Origin: Pelagibacteraceae bacterium AG-390-D18
GTDB taxonomy: Bacteria; Pseudomonadota; Alphaproteobacteria; Pelagibacterales; Pelagibacteraceae
Direction: 5' to 3'
DNA: 64,000 bases
Assembly (NCBI GenBank): GCA_003279715.1
Contig: QCGY01000005.1
Location: 1-64,000 of the forward strand
Each line of letters starts with the position of its first letter. Position 1 is the first letter of the stretch. The position numbers and the translations under genes are program-made. The notes beneath the pieces were generated by a model. That model searched no databases. It worked only from the letters and a program-made list of their open reading frames with translations, and was not told where the DNA came from. Below are positions 1 to 8,301 of the stretch, piece after piece.

Positions 1-477
1 CCTAAGATACTGTTTCTTGACGAACCAACAGCTGGAGTAGATGTAGAACTTAGAAGAGACATGTGGATGGTTGTTGATGATCTTAGAAAAACTGGAGTTA
101 CAATTATTTTAACAACACATTACATTGAAGAAGCTGAAGCTATTGCCGACCGTGTGGCTGTTATAAATCAAGGTGAAATTATTATTGTCGAAGATAAAAA
201 AGAATTAATTAAGAAAATGGGCCATAAAAAGTTAACTGTAGAATTGCATGAAAAAATTACAAAGATTCCTGAAAATTTACTCAAATACAGTCTTGAAATA
301 GGTAAAGAGAATATATCTTTAATTTACACTTATAATGTTCAAGCTAAAAAAACTGGTATAACTGATTTATTGCAAGATTTGAAAGATACTGGATTAAAAT
401 TAAAAGATTTAAAAACAGAACAAAGCACTCTGGAAAAAATATTTGTTAATTTGGTAAAGGAAAATAATGAGATTTAA
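1..477 (+). CDS. ABC transporter ATP-binding protein, C-terminal part (YadG-like)
   Basis: The gene is cut by the window edge, and the frame is open from base 1. The first codons read PKILFLDEPTAGVD, which is the Walker B motif plus D-loop, followed by the H-loop histidine in LTTHYIEEAE. Walker A and the ABC signature lie upstream of the window. The roughly 70-residue tail after the nucleotide-binding domain is usual for ABC-2 exporter ATPases. The stop overlaps the next permease gene by 11 bases, so the two form one exporter whose closest resemblance is to E. coli YadG/YadH. The exported substrate cannot be told from sequence. Confidence 0.9.
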   Translation, partial: PKILFLDEPTAGVDVELRRDMWMVVDDLRKTGVTIILTTHYIEEAEAIADRVAVINQGEIIIVEDKKELIKKMGHKKLTVELHEKITKIPENLLKYSLEIGKENISLIYTYNVQAKKTGITDLLQDLKDTGLKLKDLKTEQSTLEKIFVNLVKENNEI

Positions 478-1234
478 CTATTATGGGTTTAAAGCTATTT
501 ATGTTCATGAGATGAATAGGTTTATAAGAACAATTGGTCAGTCCATTCTATCACCAGTAATATCTACATCATTATATTTTGTGGTTTTTGGTTCAGTTAT
601 TGGAGGGTATATTGAAAAGATTGATGGTGTTAGTTACGGATCGTTTATTGTTCCAGGTCTATTAATGTTAACTCTATTAACTCAATCAATAAGTAATACT
701 TCATTTGGAATATTTTTTCCAAAATTTAACGGAACAATTAACGAAATTTTAGCAGCACCTATTTCAACGCTTGAAACAGTCCTCGCTTTTGTTGGGGCAG
801 GAGCTACCAAAACATTAATGGTTGGTACGGTAATTTTTATTACAGCAACATTTTTTGCTGATGTGACTGTCAAATATCCGATATTAATGATATCTCTATT
901 AGTTTTAGTCTCATTTACTTTCGCTTTATTTGGATTTTTAATTGGTGTTGTTAGTAAAAACTTTGAACAAATGTCTATCATTCCATCATTAGTAATCACG
1001 CCAATGGTGTTTTTAGGTGGAAGTTTATACTCCCTTGATATGCTACCACCTTTTTGGCAAACAATATCTTATTTTAATCCAGTTGTTTATTTAATTGATA
1101 GTTTAAGATTTTCTTTTTACGGTGTAGCTGATTTTAATATTTGGAAAAGTATCAGTTCAATGATTGTATTTTTGATTATTTGTATAACTGCTGTTTCGTT
1201 TATTCTTAAAAAAGGCTATAATATTAAATCTTAA
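467..1234 (+). CDS. ABC-2 type permease (YadH-like)
   Basis: This 255-residue integral membrane protein has about six hydrophobic segments. It resembles E. coli YadH along its whole length: an N-terminal cytoplasmic stretch, a VPGLLMLTLL segment, a long amphipathic connector with EILAAPIST, and the C-terminal motif GGSLYSLDMLPPFWQ followed by FNPVVYLID. That region is the ABC-2 membrane domain. It is translationally coupled to the preceding ATPase by an 11-base overlap and should form the transmembrane half of the same exporter. Its stop overlaps the stop of the convergent downstream gene by four bases. Family assignment is firm, substrate unknown. Confidence 0.9.
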   Translation: MRFNYYGFKAIYVHEMNRFIRTIGQSILSPVISTSLYFVVFGSVIGGYIEKIDGVSYGSFIVPGLLMLTLLTQSISNTSFGIFFPKFNGTINEILAAPISTLETVLAFVGAGATKTLMVGTVIFITATFFADVTVKYPILMISLLVLVSFTFALFGFLIGVVSKNFEQMSIIPSLVITPMVFLGGSLYSLDMLPPFWQTISYFNPVVYLIDSLRFSFYGVADFNIWKSISSMIVFLIICITAVSFILKKGYNIKS

Positions 1235-2391
1235 CTATAAGCTATCTTTTTTTTAGGATCGTAAAAAGGTTTTTCAACAACAACACAACCAAATGTACCG
1301 TAGTTTGTAGTTACTTTAAATTTATTTCCTAATTCAGATTGCTCAACTGACACCATAGCTAGAGCTATATTTTTTTTTAGTCTCGGCGAAAAAACTGCAG
1401 ATGTAATTTTACCAATTTCAATATTATCCTTTGAAAGTTTCCAGAAGGTAGTATTTGGTCCTTTTAAAGGCTCACAATCGATTTCGATACCTATTTGTTT
1501 TCGTGTGATTCCTTTTTGTTTAATTTTTTTTAAAGCATTTTTACCTATAAAGTTTATATCACTATCTAAACTTACTAGACGATCCAATCCTAGTTCAAAA
1601 GGGTTTGTGTTGATATCTGCATCAGCATGATATGATAGCATTCCACCCTCAATTCTTCTAATTGAAGATGTATGACCTGGCTGTAAACCATATTCTTTTC
1701 CAGCTAACATTATTTTTTCATATAGTTCATTTCCTTTAGAACCATCTCTTAAATATATTTCATAACCAAGTTCGCTTGACCAACCAGTTCTTGAGACAAT
1801 TAAAGGAATACCATCCAGATTATATTCTCTTAGCCAATAATATTTTAAATCTTTTATATCTTCTCCAAAAAGTTTAACCATTATTTCACCAGATGTAGGA
1901 CCTTGTAATTGTAATGGAGAAACATCTGGCTCTTTAATTTTAACATTTAAGCCAGAGTTAACAGCTACACCCTGTGCCCATAATAAAACATCGCTATCTG
2001 CTAGCGATAACCAAAAATGATTTTCATCTAATCTTAATAATACTGGATCATTTAAAATACCACCTTCGTTATTGGTAATTAAAACATATTTACATTGACC
2101 AACAGCAAGTTTTGATAAGTCTCTAGGTGTCAATAATTGTGTAAATCTGTAAGCGTCAGGACCGGTAATTTCAACTTGTCTTTCAACGGCCACATCACAA
2201 AGAATAGCTTTTTCAATTAAGTTCCAAAAATTTTGTTCAGGGTTCCCAAAATCTCTTGGAATATACATATGATTGTAAACTGAAAAACCTGTGGCTCCCC
2301 ATTTAACTGTAGAGTCAAAGTAAGGTGATTTTCTAATTTGTGTGCCAAAACCAAAGTTTTTATTGCTCATTTTTGTTAAATAACAGTCCAT
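1231..2391 (-). CDS. GcvT/DmdA-family aminomethyltransferase-like protein
   Basis: The protein has 386 residues with the folate-binding GcvT fold and C-terminal barrel. The N-terminal half carries VYNHMYIPRDFG, VERQVEITGPDAY, LTPRDLSK, NDPVLLRLDENHFW, LADSD and EPDVSPLQLQGP. This pattern matches DMSP demethylase (DmdA) and close relatives more than ordinary glycine cleavage T protein. Family knowledge: DmdA moves a methyl group from dimethylsulfoniopropionate to tetrahydrofolate. Whether this copy is a true DmdA or a paralogue acting on another methylated compound cannot be decided here. A start at 2370 (MSNKNFG) fits the homologues' length better than 2391. It lies downstream of aceA behind a terminator. 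Confidence 0.75.
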   Translation of the reverse strand: MDCYLTKMSNKNFGFGTQIRKSPYFDSTVKWGATGFSVYNHMYIPRDFGNPEQNFWNLIEKAILCDVAVERQVEITGPDAYRFTQLLTPRDLSKLAVGQCKYVLITNNEGGILNDPVLLRLDENHFWLSLADSDVLLWAQGVAVNSGLNVKIKEPDVSPLQLQGPTSGEIMVKLFGEDIKDLKYYWLREYNLDGIPLIVSRTGWSSELGYEIYLRDGSKGNELYEKIMLAGKEYGLQPGHTSSIRRIEGGMLSYHADADINTNPFELGLDRLVSLDSDINFIGKNALKKIKQKGITRKQIGIEIDCEPLKGPNTTFWKLSKDNIEIGKITSAVFSPRLKKNIALAMVSVEQSELGNKFKVTTNYGTFGCVVVEKPFYDPKKKIAYS

Positions 2392-2403
2392 TTCATTGTT
2401 TTC

Positions 2404-2431
2404 AAATAAAAAATAGCCCCGTTAGGGGCTA
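2404..2431 (-). terminator. Rho-independent terminator of aceA
   Basis: On the minus strand a perfect 7-bp stem TAGCCCC / GGGGCTA with a four-base loop is followed directly by a T-rich tract (TTTTTTATTT). It sits 30 bases after the aceA stop and ends just before the next minus-strand gene, so that gene needs read-through or a promoter at its own start. Confidence 0.85.
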
Positions 2432-2461
2432 CTAAAAAAATTAGAGGGAATCTATTTTTGT

Positions 2462-3736
2462 TTAAAATTGTTCAGACTCAGTTGAGCCTGCCATTGCAGT
2501 TGTAGAACTTTTACCACTGCTTATAGTATTTGAAACAGCATCAAAATAAGAGGTACCAACTTCTCTTTGATGTTTAACACTAGTATATCCATCTTTTTCT
2601 CTAGAAAATTCTTGTTGTTGTATTCTAGAATAAGCAGTCATTCCTTCTGCTTTATATTTTTCTGCTAGTTCAAAAATAGCTATATTTTGGGTATGGAATC
2701 CAGCTAAAGTAATAAATTGAAATTTATAACCCATATTAGCTATTTCTTTTTGAAAAGAAGCAATTTCATTATCACTTAAATGTTTTTTCCAATTAAATGA
2801 AGGTGAGCAATTGTATGCTAATAATTTACCAGGAAATTTTTCATGTATTGCATCAGCAAATTTTTTAGCTTCAGCAAGATTTGGCGTTGCAGTTTCACAC
2901 CAAATTAAATCTGCATATGGCGCATATGCAAGCCCTCTTGAAATTGCTTGTTCTATTCCATCTTTAACATAAAAGAAACCTTCTGGAGATCTTTCACCAG
3001 TTAAGAATGGCTTATCATTTTCATCAAAATCATTTGTAATTAATTTTGCAGCATTTGCGTCTGTTCTTGCTAAGATAATTAAAGGAACTTCAGCAATGTC
3101 CGCAGCAAGTCTAGCAGATTTTAAATTCTTAACCATCGTTCCTGTAGGAACTAAAACTTTACCACCCATGTGACCACATTTTTTCTCACTAGCTAATTGG
3201 TCCTCAAAGTGAACACCAGCAGCACCAGCTTTTATAAATTTTTTAGTTAATTCAAATACATTTAATGGTCCACCAAAACCTGCTTCACCATCAGCAATAA
3301 TTGGCAACATATAATCAACAGAATTTTCTTTTTTCATATCACCATCTTGTAATTCCATATGCTGAATTTGATCAGCTCTAATCAAAGAGTTATTCATTGT
3401 TTCAACTAATTTTGGAGCACTATCATAAGGGTATAAAGATTGATCAGGGTACATTTCACCAGCAGTATTTGCATCAGCAGCTACTTGCCACCCACTAAGA
3501 TAAATAGCCTTTAAACCTGCTTTTGCATGTTGTACAGCTTGGTTTCCTGATAGTGATCCAAGCGTATTTACATATGCCTCTGAATTCAATAATTTCCAAA
3601 GTTTTTGTGATTGATTTTTACATAGAGAATATTCAATTTTTATTGAGCCCCTTAATCTTTCAACTTCTTCATTTGTGTAGTCACGTTTAATTCCAGCAAA
3701 TCTTTTTAGGTCGTATGAGATATTTTCTGCACTCAT
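2462..3736 (-). CDS. aceA: Isocitrate lyase
   Basis: Isocitrate lyase cleaves isocitrate to glyoxylate and succinate, the first step of the glyoxylate shunt. The 424-residue length is normal for the bacterial enzyme. The catalytic signature KKCGHMGGK with its active-site cysteine is present near residue 190, as are the metal and substrate segments DGEAGFGG and LARTDANAA. The ribosome site AAGGA lies 11 bases before the ATG. Upstream come a 53-residue ORF on the same strand and then a divergent RamB/ScfR-type regulator with operator-like repeats, which suggests induction by acetyl- or propionyl-CoA. No malate synthase is in the window. Confidence 0.97.
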   Translation of the reverse strand: MSAENISYDLKRFAGIKRDYTNEEVERLRGSIKIEYSLCKNQSQKLWKLLNSEAYVNTLGSLSGNQAVQHAKAGLKAIYLSGWQVAADANTAGEMYPDQSLYPYDSAPKLVETMNNSLIRADQIQHMELQDGDMKKENSVDYMLPIIADGEAGFGGPLNVFELTKKFIKAGAAGVHFEDQLASEKKCGHMGGKVLVPTGTMVKNLKSARLAADIAEVPLIILARTDANAAKLITNDFDENDKPFLTGERSPEGFFYVKDGIEQAISRGLAYAPYADLIWCETATPNLAEAKKFADAIHEKFPGKLLAYNCSPSFNWKKHLSDNEIASFQKEIANMGYKFQFITLAGFHTQNIAIFELAEKYKAEGMTAYSRIQQQEFSREKDGYTSVKHQREVGTSYFDAVSNTISSGKSSTTAMAGSTESEQF

Positions 3737-3797
3737 TATTGGTTGTCCTTATGATGTTAATTTATTGAAGAAAATTGAATTTAAGTAGGAAGAGAAT

Positions 3798-3959
3798 TTA
3801 ATTATTATCGTTAGAAGTTTCGATAAGATCATTCATTCCACTTGAACCCCAATCACAATGATCATCTCTCATATAGATCCCTCTACGATTATGTTGATCT
3901 AAATCTTCTTTATTGATGATTTGAGCTTCATTTTCTGTATTTTTTAGTTTTTTATTCAT
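3798..3959 (-). CDS. Small conserved-looking protein upstream of aceA
   Basis: This 53-codon ORF runs from ATG at 3959 to TAA at 3798. The protein starts MNKKLKNTENEAQI and contains an acidic/aromatic core with RGIYMRDDHCDWGSSGMNDL. The middle has a balanced, non-repetitive composition unlike a random AT-rich frame. It lies between the operator-like repeats and aceA on the same strand, 61 bases before the aceA start, so it is probably the first gene of the aceA transcript. I do not recognise a family. A single Cys and a His-Cys-Asp-Trp run are the only notable residues. Confidence 0.6.
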   Translation of the reverse strand: MNKKLKNTENEAQIINKEDLDQHNRRGIYMRDDHCDWGSSGMNDLIETSNDNN

Positions 3960-3972
3960 ATCAATCTTATAA

Positions 3973-4061
3973 TTTACAAGATTTACAAAAGCTATAAAAA
4001 TCCTAAAAAGCCTTGTAAATTAAAGAAAAAAATTGTAAATATAAATTTACAAAATTTACAA
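3973..4061. promoter_or_regulatory. Operator-like repeats TTTACAA/TTGTAAA between aceA unit and ScfR regulator
   Basis: Six copies of a 7-base half-site lie within 89 bases. TTTACAA occurs at 3973, 3982, 4046 and 4055, and its reverse complement TTGTAAA at 4013 and 4033. The two direct pairs have the same 9-base period, and the inverted pair is 20 bases apart. The block fills the divergent promoter region: one pair ends 10 bases before the regulator ATG, the other begins 14 bases upstream of the small ORF. Members of the regulator's family are known to bind related TTTGCAAA-like sites, so autoregulation and control of aceA are likely. Confidence 0.7.
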
Positions 4062-4070
4062 ATAGAAAAC

Positions 4071-5504
4071 ATGAGTCAATTAGATTTAAAAATAGGTCCT
4101 AAAATAAAGTCTTTTAGAAGACAATTAGGGCTTCAAGCTAACAAGTTGGCCAGTGATTTAGGTATTTCTCCAAGTTATTTGAATTTAATTGAAAGTGGAA
4201 AAAGAAAAATTGATGGAGATTTACTATTATTAGTTTGTGAAAAACTAAACATCAATTTATCTGATCTAACATCTAAAACAGATATTAATTTACAAAATAC
4301 TATATCTGAAATTTTAGATGACTCATTATTTGAAGACTTAGATATTTTGGGACCAGAAGTTAAAGATTTAGTGAGCACAAATCCAAAAATTGGAAAAGCG
4401 ATTGTTAGGCTTGGTGATATTCTTAAAAAAAAAGACCATGAATTAATCAACAAGATTGAAAAGATATCAGGAAAAATTGTAGACAATAGAAAGAATTCTT
4501 TTCCAGGAGAAGTTATTTCAGATTTTTTACAAGTAAATAAAAATTATTTTCCTAAGTTAGAAGATTTTGCAAATAAAGTTTTTGCAAAGATTCAAAAAAA
4601 TAATCGTACAAGATATATTGCTTTATGCGAATATTTGAAATCTGAATATTCAATAAAAGTTTTAGACGTTATTCCAGAAGAAAACAAACCTTTTTCAAAA
4701 ATTTTTAATAAAAATAAAAAAGAACTTTTGTTAAGTGATTATAGCTCATTAGAGACAAAAAAATTACATGCTGCAGCACAGATTGCACAAGAAGGTGCTG
4801 GTAAAGAAATTGATCAATATTTATCAACGTTTAGTTTTCCATCAGAAGAGTCAAAAAAATTAACCAAGGTAGCTTTATTAAATTATTGTGGTGCTGCAAT
4901 ATTGATGCCTTATAAACTATTTCATTTAGAGTGTAAAAAACTTAAATATGACTTAGAATTGTTACAAAATACATTTGCAACATCATTTGAACAAGTTGCA
5001 CATAGAGTTACATGTTTGCAAGATCCAAAACTTCCAGGAATTCCATTTCATTTTTTAAGAGTAGATATGGCAGGAAATATATCTAAAAGATTTTCTTTAT
5101 CAGGTATTGATATACCAAGATATGGAGGAGCATGTCCGAGATGGAATGTTTATTCTGCTTTAACAAGACCAGGTGTTATTCAGGCTGCTGTTAGTAAGAT
5201 GACCAATGGTGAAAAATATGTTTGTATAGCAAGAACTGTTGAAAAAGGTATTGGACGGTTCGGACAAGCAAAAAGTATATTGTCAATTGGTCTTGGTTGC
5301 GAGGCTAAATATGCAAAGGATTTTGTATACACAGAAAATATAAATATTAATGATAAATCAACCGAAATCCCTATTGGTGTATCTTGCAGAACTTGTGATC
5401 GATTAGATTGTTCTCAAAGAGCATTTCCACCATTACATAAAAAATTTGATGTAGATTTAAACTCTAGAGGAGTTTCTGTTTATGTAAGTGACAACAATTC
5501 TTAA
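4071..5504 (+). CDS. ScfR/RamB-type short-chain fatty acyl transcriptional regulator
   Basis: The 477-residue regulator has an XRE-type helix-turn-helix at residues ~8-62 (GLQANKLASDLGISPSYLNLIESGKRKI), a central IrrE/M78-like domain with degraded metalloprotease features, and the C-terminal DUF2083 domain with the cysteine motif SCRTCDRLDCSQRAFPP. This architecture defines the short-chain fatty acyl regulators (RamB, PccR, MccR), which sense acyl-CoA and control glyoxylate and propionate genes. It is divergent from aceA and shares the repeat-filled promoter. No clear Shine-Dalgarno precedes the ATG, because an operator repeat occupies that space, which fits autorepression. Confidence 0.9.
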   Translation: MSQLDLKIGPKIKSFRRQLGLQANKLASDLGISPSYLNLIESGKRKIDGDLLLLVCEKLNINLSDLTSKTDINLQNTISEILDDSLFEDLDILGPEVKDLVSTNPKIGKAIVRLGDILKKKDHELINKIEKISGKIVDNRKNSFPGEVISDFLQVNKNYFPKLEDFANKVFAKIQKNNRTRYIALCEYLKSEYSIKVLDVIPEENKPFSKIFNKNKKELLLSDYSSLETKKLHAAAQIAQEGAGKEIDQYLSTFSFPSEESKKLTKVALLNYCGAAILMPYKLFHLECKKLKYDLELLQNTFATSFEQVAHRVTCLQDPKLPGIPFHFLRVDMAGNISKRFSLSGIDIPRYGGACPRWNVYSALTRPGVIQAAVSKMTNGEKYVCIARTVEKGIGRFGQAKSILSIGLGCEAKYAKDFVYTENININDKSTEIPIGVSCRTCDRLDCSQRAFPPLHKKFDVDLNSRGVSVYVSDNNS

Positions 5505-5507
5505 ATA

Positions 5508-5672
5508 ATGATCAAATATATATTACCAGCTATAATTATTTTCTTAATTGTTCTATTTTGGGAAAAAATTACTGAATACTTCTATAAAAGATTTAATATT
5601 AAGTTGAATTACATAGTTGTCAGTTCAATAATAGTTGCCATTACTGCTATTCTTTTACTTCTTAACTATTAA
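5508..5672 (+). CDS. Small two-helix membrane protein
   Basis: This 54-codon ORF begins three bases after the regulator stop and ends five bases before the next ATG, so it fills its slot between the neighbours. The protein has two hydrophobic segments (residues ~4-18 and ~36-53) joined by a charged, aromatic loop WEKITEYFYKRFN, giving a helical hairpin. No family is recognised. The tight spacing and membrane-like layout support a real gene. Expression would depend on the upstream regulator's transcript. Confidence 0.55.
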   Translation: MIKYILPAIIIFLIVLFWEKITEYFYKRFNIKLNYIVVSSIIVAITAILLLLNY

Positions 5673-5677
5673 TAGAT

Positions 5678-5947
5678 ATGACCAATATTGATATTTCTAA
5701 CTACAAACTTGTTGAATCTGATGATGTCTTTACTTTAACAAATGAGAATACAACAATTGGATTTGTTCGCTTTAATGTCAAAGGAGAGGTAGAATATATA
5801 TTTGTTAATCCTATTTTTAGAAAACAAGGTTTAGCAAAAAAATTACTTAAACTTGTTAAAGAAAAAACAGGTAAAGAAATAATGTTACAAGAACCCATTA
5901 GTCCTTTGGGTTCAAAATTATTAAATTCATTAAATAAATGGAAATAA
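5678..5947 (+). CDS. Small GNAT-like N-acetyltransferase
   Basis: This 89-residue protein has the compact GNAT layout of the YjdJ type: two short beta strands, then VEYIFVNPIFRKQGLAKKLLKLV, in which the R-K-Q-G-L-A pattern is the acetyl-CoA pyrophosphate-binding loop (Q/RxxGxG/A). The usual N-terminal half of larger GNAT enzymes is absent, which is normal for this subgroup. It overlaps the following TauE gene by 10 bases, indicating one transcript. The acceptor substrate is unknown. Confidence 0.7.
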   Translation: MTNIDISNYKLVESDDVFTLTNENTTIGFVRFNVKGEVEYIFVNPIFRKQGLAKKLLKLVKEKTGKEIMLQEPISPLGSKLLNSLNKWK

Positions 5948-6693
5948 ATTTATTATTTTTTTTTACAGTTGTTCCTGCAATTGTACTATACGGAATTGCT
6001 AAGTCTGGGTTAGGTGGATCTATATCATTAATTTCAGTTCCATTAATGACTTTAGTGATGCCATTAAGTCAAGCATTAGCAATTATCTTACCAATTTTAA
6101 TATTCTCGGACATGGTAGCAGTATATAGATTTAGAAAAGAATTTGATTTAAGTACTCTTAAATTGATAATTCCATTTGCAGGAATGGGAATTTTAATTGG
6201 ATCATTAACATTTTCATATTTTTCAGAAGATATACTAAAATTTATTGTTGGTGTAATGGGGTTTATTTTTACAGTTCATTATTTTTTATTTAAAAAAAAT
6301 AAAGAGGAAAAATATAAAAAGAATTTTTTCAAAGGTGGAATATGTTCAACTATTGCTGGGTTTACAAGTTTTTGTGTCCATGCCGGAGGTACTCCAACAA
6401 GTATTTATTTATTACCATTAAGATTAAAAAAAGAAATTTATGTTGGAACAAGAGTTATTTTTTTTACTTTTGTTAATTTAATTAAACTTCCATTTTATAT
6501 TCATTTATCAATGATGAATCTTCAAACTTTTAAACAATCAATGTTACTTGTACCACTGGCAATTATTGGAATATATATTGGATATAGAATTCTTAAAATA
6601 ATAGATGAAAAATTATTTTATAATATAATTTATATACTCATTTTATTTTCAAGCTCTAAATTAATTTATGATTATTGTATTAAATATGTGTGA
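5938..6693 (+). CDS. TauE/SafE family (sulfite/organosulfur anion) exporter
   Basis: The 251-residue membrane protein has eight or so hydrophobic segments in two repeats typical of TauE/SafE (formerly DUF81). The N-terminal half carries GIAKSGLGGSISLISVPLM and the second half begins GGICSTIAGFTSFCVHAGGTP, the duplicated Gly-rich signature. Family members move sulfite, sulfoacetate or related anions out of the cell. It overlaps the small GNAT gene. A second TauE/SafE member lies in the sulfur island at 41.9 kb, so this copy may serve a different anion. Confidence 0.85.
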   Translation: MEINLLFFFTVVPAIVLYGIAKSGLGGSISLISVPLMTLVMPLSQALAIILPILIFSDMVAVYRFRKEFDLSTLKLIIPFAGMGILIGSLTFSYFSEDILKFIVGVMGFIFTVHYFLFKKNKEEKYKKNFFKGGICSTIAGFTSFCVHAGGTPTSIYLLPLRLKKEIYVGTRVIFFTFVNLIKLPFYIHLSMMNLQTFKQSMLLVPLAIIGIYIGYRILKIIDEKLFYNIIYILILFSSSKLIYDYCIKYV

Positions 6694-6744
6694 CAATTTC
6701 TTAAATTTAAGAAATTTACTGAACAAGTACTATTTATTATATCT

Positions 6745-7311
6745 ATGATTAAGATTTTAAATAAAAAATTTAAGCCTAGAATCAAAGCACGTATAAGAAA
6801 AAATAAACAAATATTTGGTAAAAATATCGACAGTTTTTTTGGCTGGGTAAAAGGAGCTAAGTTAGTTGAGCTTAAAGAGTGCAATACCAAAGAAGATCCC
6901 GTTAGACCTGAATTAGATAATAATTTTAGAACTGGTTATGGTAGAAAGATATATGGTGTAGAGTATCAAGGTGAAATTCATGCTGTTATGTGTTTTGCTT
7001 ACACAAATGAAATTCCTAAAAGTGTTGATGAATTAGAAAAATTAAGCACTGATGCTTTTTTGCAAAGTGCAATGAGAGACCAAAGTGGTGGACAAATTGC
7101 AATTGCATATACTGTTTGGTCTAAAAAAAAAGGTGGTGGTAAATTAATAGTTAAGGAAGTATTTAAAAAAATAAAAAAATCAAACCATCTGAATAGATTG
7201 GTTACACTTTCACCTTTAACCGAGATGGCAACCAGCTTTCACATGAGAAATGGAGCTAAATTGGTACAAAAAAATGAAAACACACAAAATTTTGAGTACA
7301 AGATAATATAA
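6745..7311 (+). CDS. Conserved hypothetical protein, possible acetyltransferase fold
   Basis: The protein has 188 residues, a basic N-terminus (residues 1-25) and no signal peptide or membrane segment. The central and C-terminal parts contain YQGEIHAVMCFAYTNEIP, AIAYTVWSKKKGGGKLIVKEVF and LSPLTEMATSFHMRNGAKLV. The Gly-rich turn followed by a helix, and the MRNGAKLV ending, recall the GNAT fold, but the match is weak and I do not recognise a named family. It starts 51 bases after the TauE gene and ends four bases before the SOUL gene, so it probably belongs to the same transcript. Confidence 0.7.
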   Translation: MIKILNKKFKPRIKARIRKNKQIFGKNIDSFFGWVKGAKLVELKECNTKEDPVRPELDNNFRTGYGRKIYGVEYQGEIHAVMCFAYTNEIPKSVDELEKLSTDAFLQSAMRDQSGGQIAIAYTVWSKKKGGGKLIVKEVFKKIKKSNHLNRLVTLSPLTEMATSFHMRNGAKLVQKNENTQNFEYKII

Positions 7312-7315
7312 AACT

Positions 7316-7879
7316 ATGAAATTTTCAAAATTTGTAATTCTTGTATTTTGTACTTTGAGCCTTTTACCTTATTCTTTGTCAATGGCTTACGAGGAACCAA
7401 ACTATGAAGTTGTTAAAAAAAATGAAATCTATGAAGTGAGAAAATATTTGGACCGTTTGGCTGTTGAAACTTTAGATTCTGGCTCAGAGAATAATTTTAG
7501 AAAATTATTTAATTATATATCTGGAAGAAATGAGGATAATGAGAAAATTAAGATGACAACTCCTGTTACTCAATTTGAAAAAGATGGGAGTATGAGTATG
7601 CAATTTTATCTTCCTTCAAAATTCAACTCAAAAAATGCACCTAAGCCAACAAGAGAAAATGTAAGAATTGTAAACATTGAAGGAGGTTTTTATGCTGTTA
7701 TTAGATATTCTGGAAGAGCAAGTGATAAAAATTTTATAAAACATAAAAATATTTTGTTAAAAGAATTAAAAATAAATAATATTTTAACCTTAAGTCCGCC
7801 TATAAGGGCAACTTATGATAGTCCTTTTACATTGCCAATGAATAGAAGAAATGAAGCAATGTTTAAAATAAAGTACTAA
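7316..7879 (+). CDS. SOUL/HBP family heme-binding-like exported protein
   Basis: The 187-residue protein has an N-terminal signal peptide (hydrophobic residues 5-22, cleavage near SMA-YEE) followed by one SOUL domain. Characteristic features are YEVVKKNEIYEVRKYLDRLAVET, FNYISGRNEDNEKIKMTTPV and FYLPSKF. SOUL proteins of eukaryotes bind heme or tetrapyrroles; the role of the bacterial periplasmic forms is not settled. It follows the hypothetical gene with a 4-base gap. The signal peptide places it in the periplasm. Confidence 0.88.
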   Translation: MKFSKFVILVFCTLSLLPYSLSMAYEEPNYEVVKKNEIYEVRKYLDRLAVETLDSGSENNFRKLFNYISGRNEDNEKIKMTTPVTQFEKDGSMSMQFYLPSKFNSKNAPKPTRENVRIVNIEGGFYAVIRYSGRASDKNFIKHKNILLKELKINNILTLSPPIRATYDSPFTLPMNRRNEAMFKIKY

Positions 7880-7882
7880 TCG

Positions 7883-8297
7883 ATGAAATCAAAATATAAA
7901 GCAATGGTTCTATCTTGCATGGATCCTAGATTTCAACTTCCTGTTTTTAAGTTTATAAAAAAAAAATTTAGTAAATAAATATAGCTCTTTTACTATCGCG
8001 CGGGCCGCTGTAGGGGTTACACATTTAAAATTTAAAAAATGGCATAGGGCTTTTTTAGATAATCTTAAAACCTCTATCAAATTACATAAAATTGAAAAGT
8101 TAATAGTAGTTAATCATGAAGATTGTGGAGCTATAAAATTAGCTGAAAATAAAAAAAATTATGATGAAAAGACTATTCACAATAATTCTTTTCAAAAACT
8201 TGAAAAAATAATTAATAAAAAGTTTCCTAAAATCAAATTAGAATTTTATATAATAAAATTAAATCAAAAAGTTTTAAGGGTTAACTCTTTAAAATAA
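7883..8297 (+). pseudogene. Small beta-carbonic-anhydrase-like gene interrupted at a ten-A run
   Basis: From ATG 7883 the frame gives MKSKYKAMVLSCMDPRFQ, which contains the C-x-D-x-R zinc motif of beta-carbonic anhydrases, then stops at 7976. One frame over, the reading continues YSSFTIARAAVGVTHLKF and LIVVNHEDCGAIKLAENK, the H-x-x-C second zinc motif, to TAA at 8297. The break coincides with a run of ten A at 7957-7966. Removing one A joins both halves into a single frame of about 137 codons. It may be a real frameshift, a sequencing or assembly error at the homopolymer, or a site of polymerase slippage. It begins four bases after the SOUL gene. Confidence 0.75.
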
Positions 8298-8301
8298 GTC
8301 C

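Noticed and set aside
3737..3797. Possible glycine riboswitch before aceA
   Set aside because: Only 61 bases separate the small ORF from aceA and there is no recognisable stem-loop core.
4175..4486. Long minus-strand open frame inside the ScfR regulator gene
   Set aside because: It is a shadow of a well-supported gene, and its text is low-complexity Ser/Ile/Lys.
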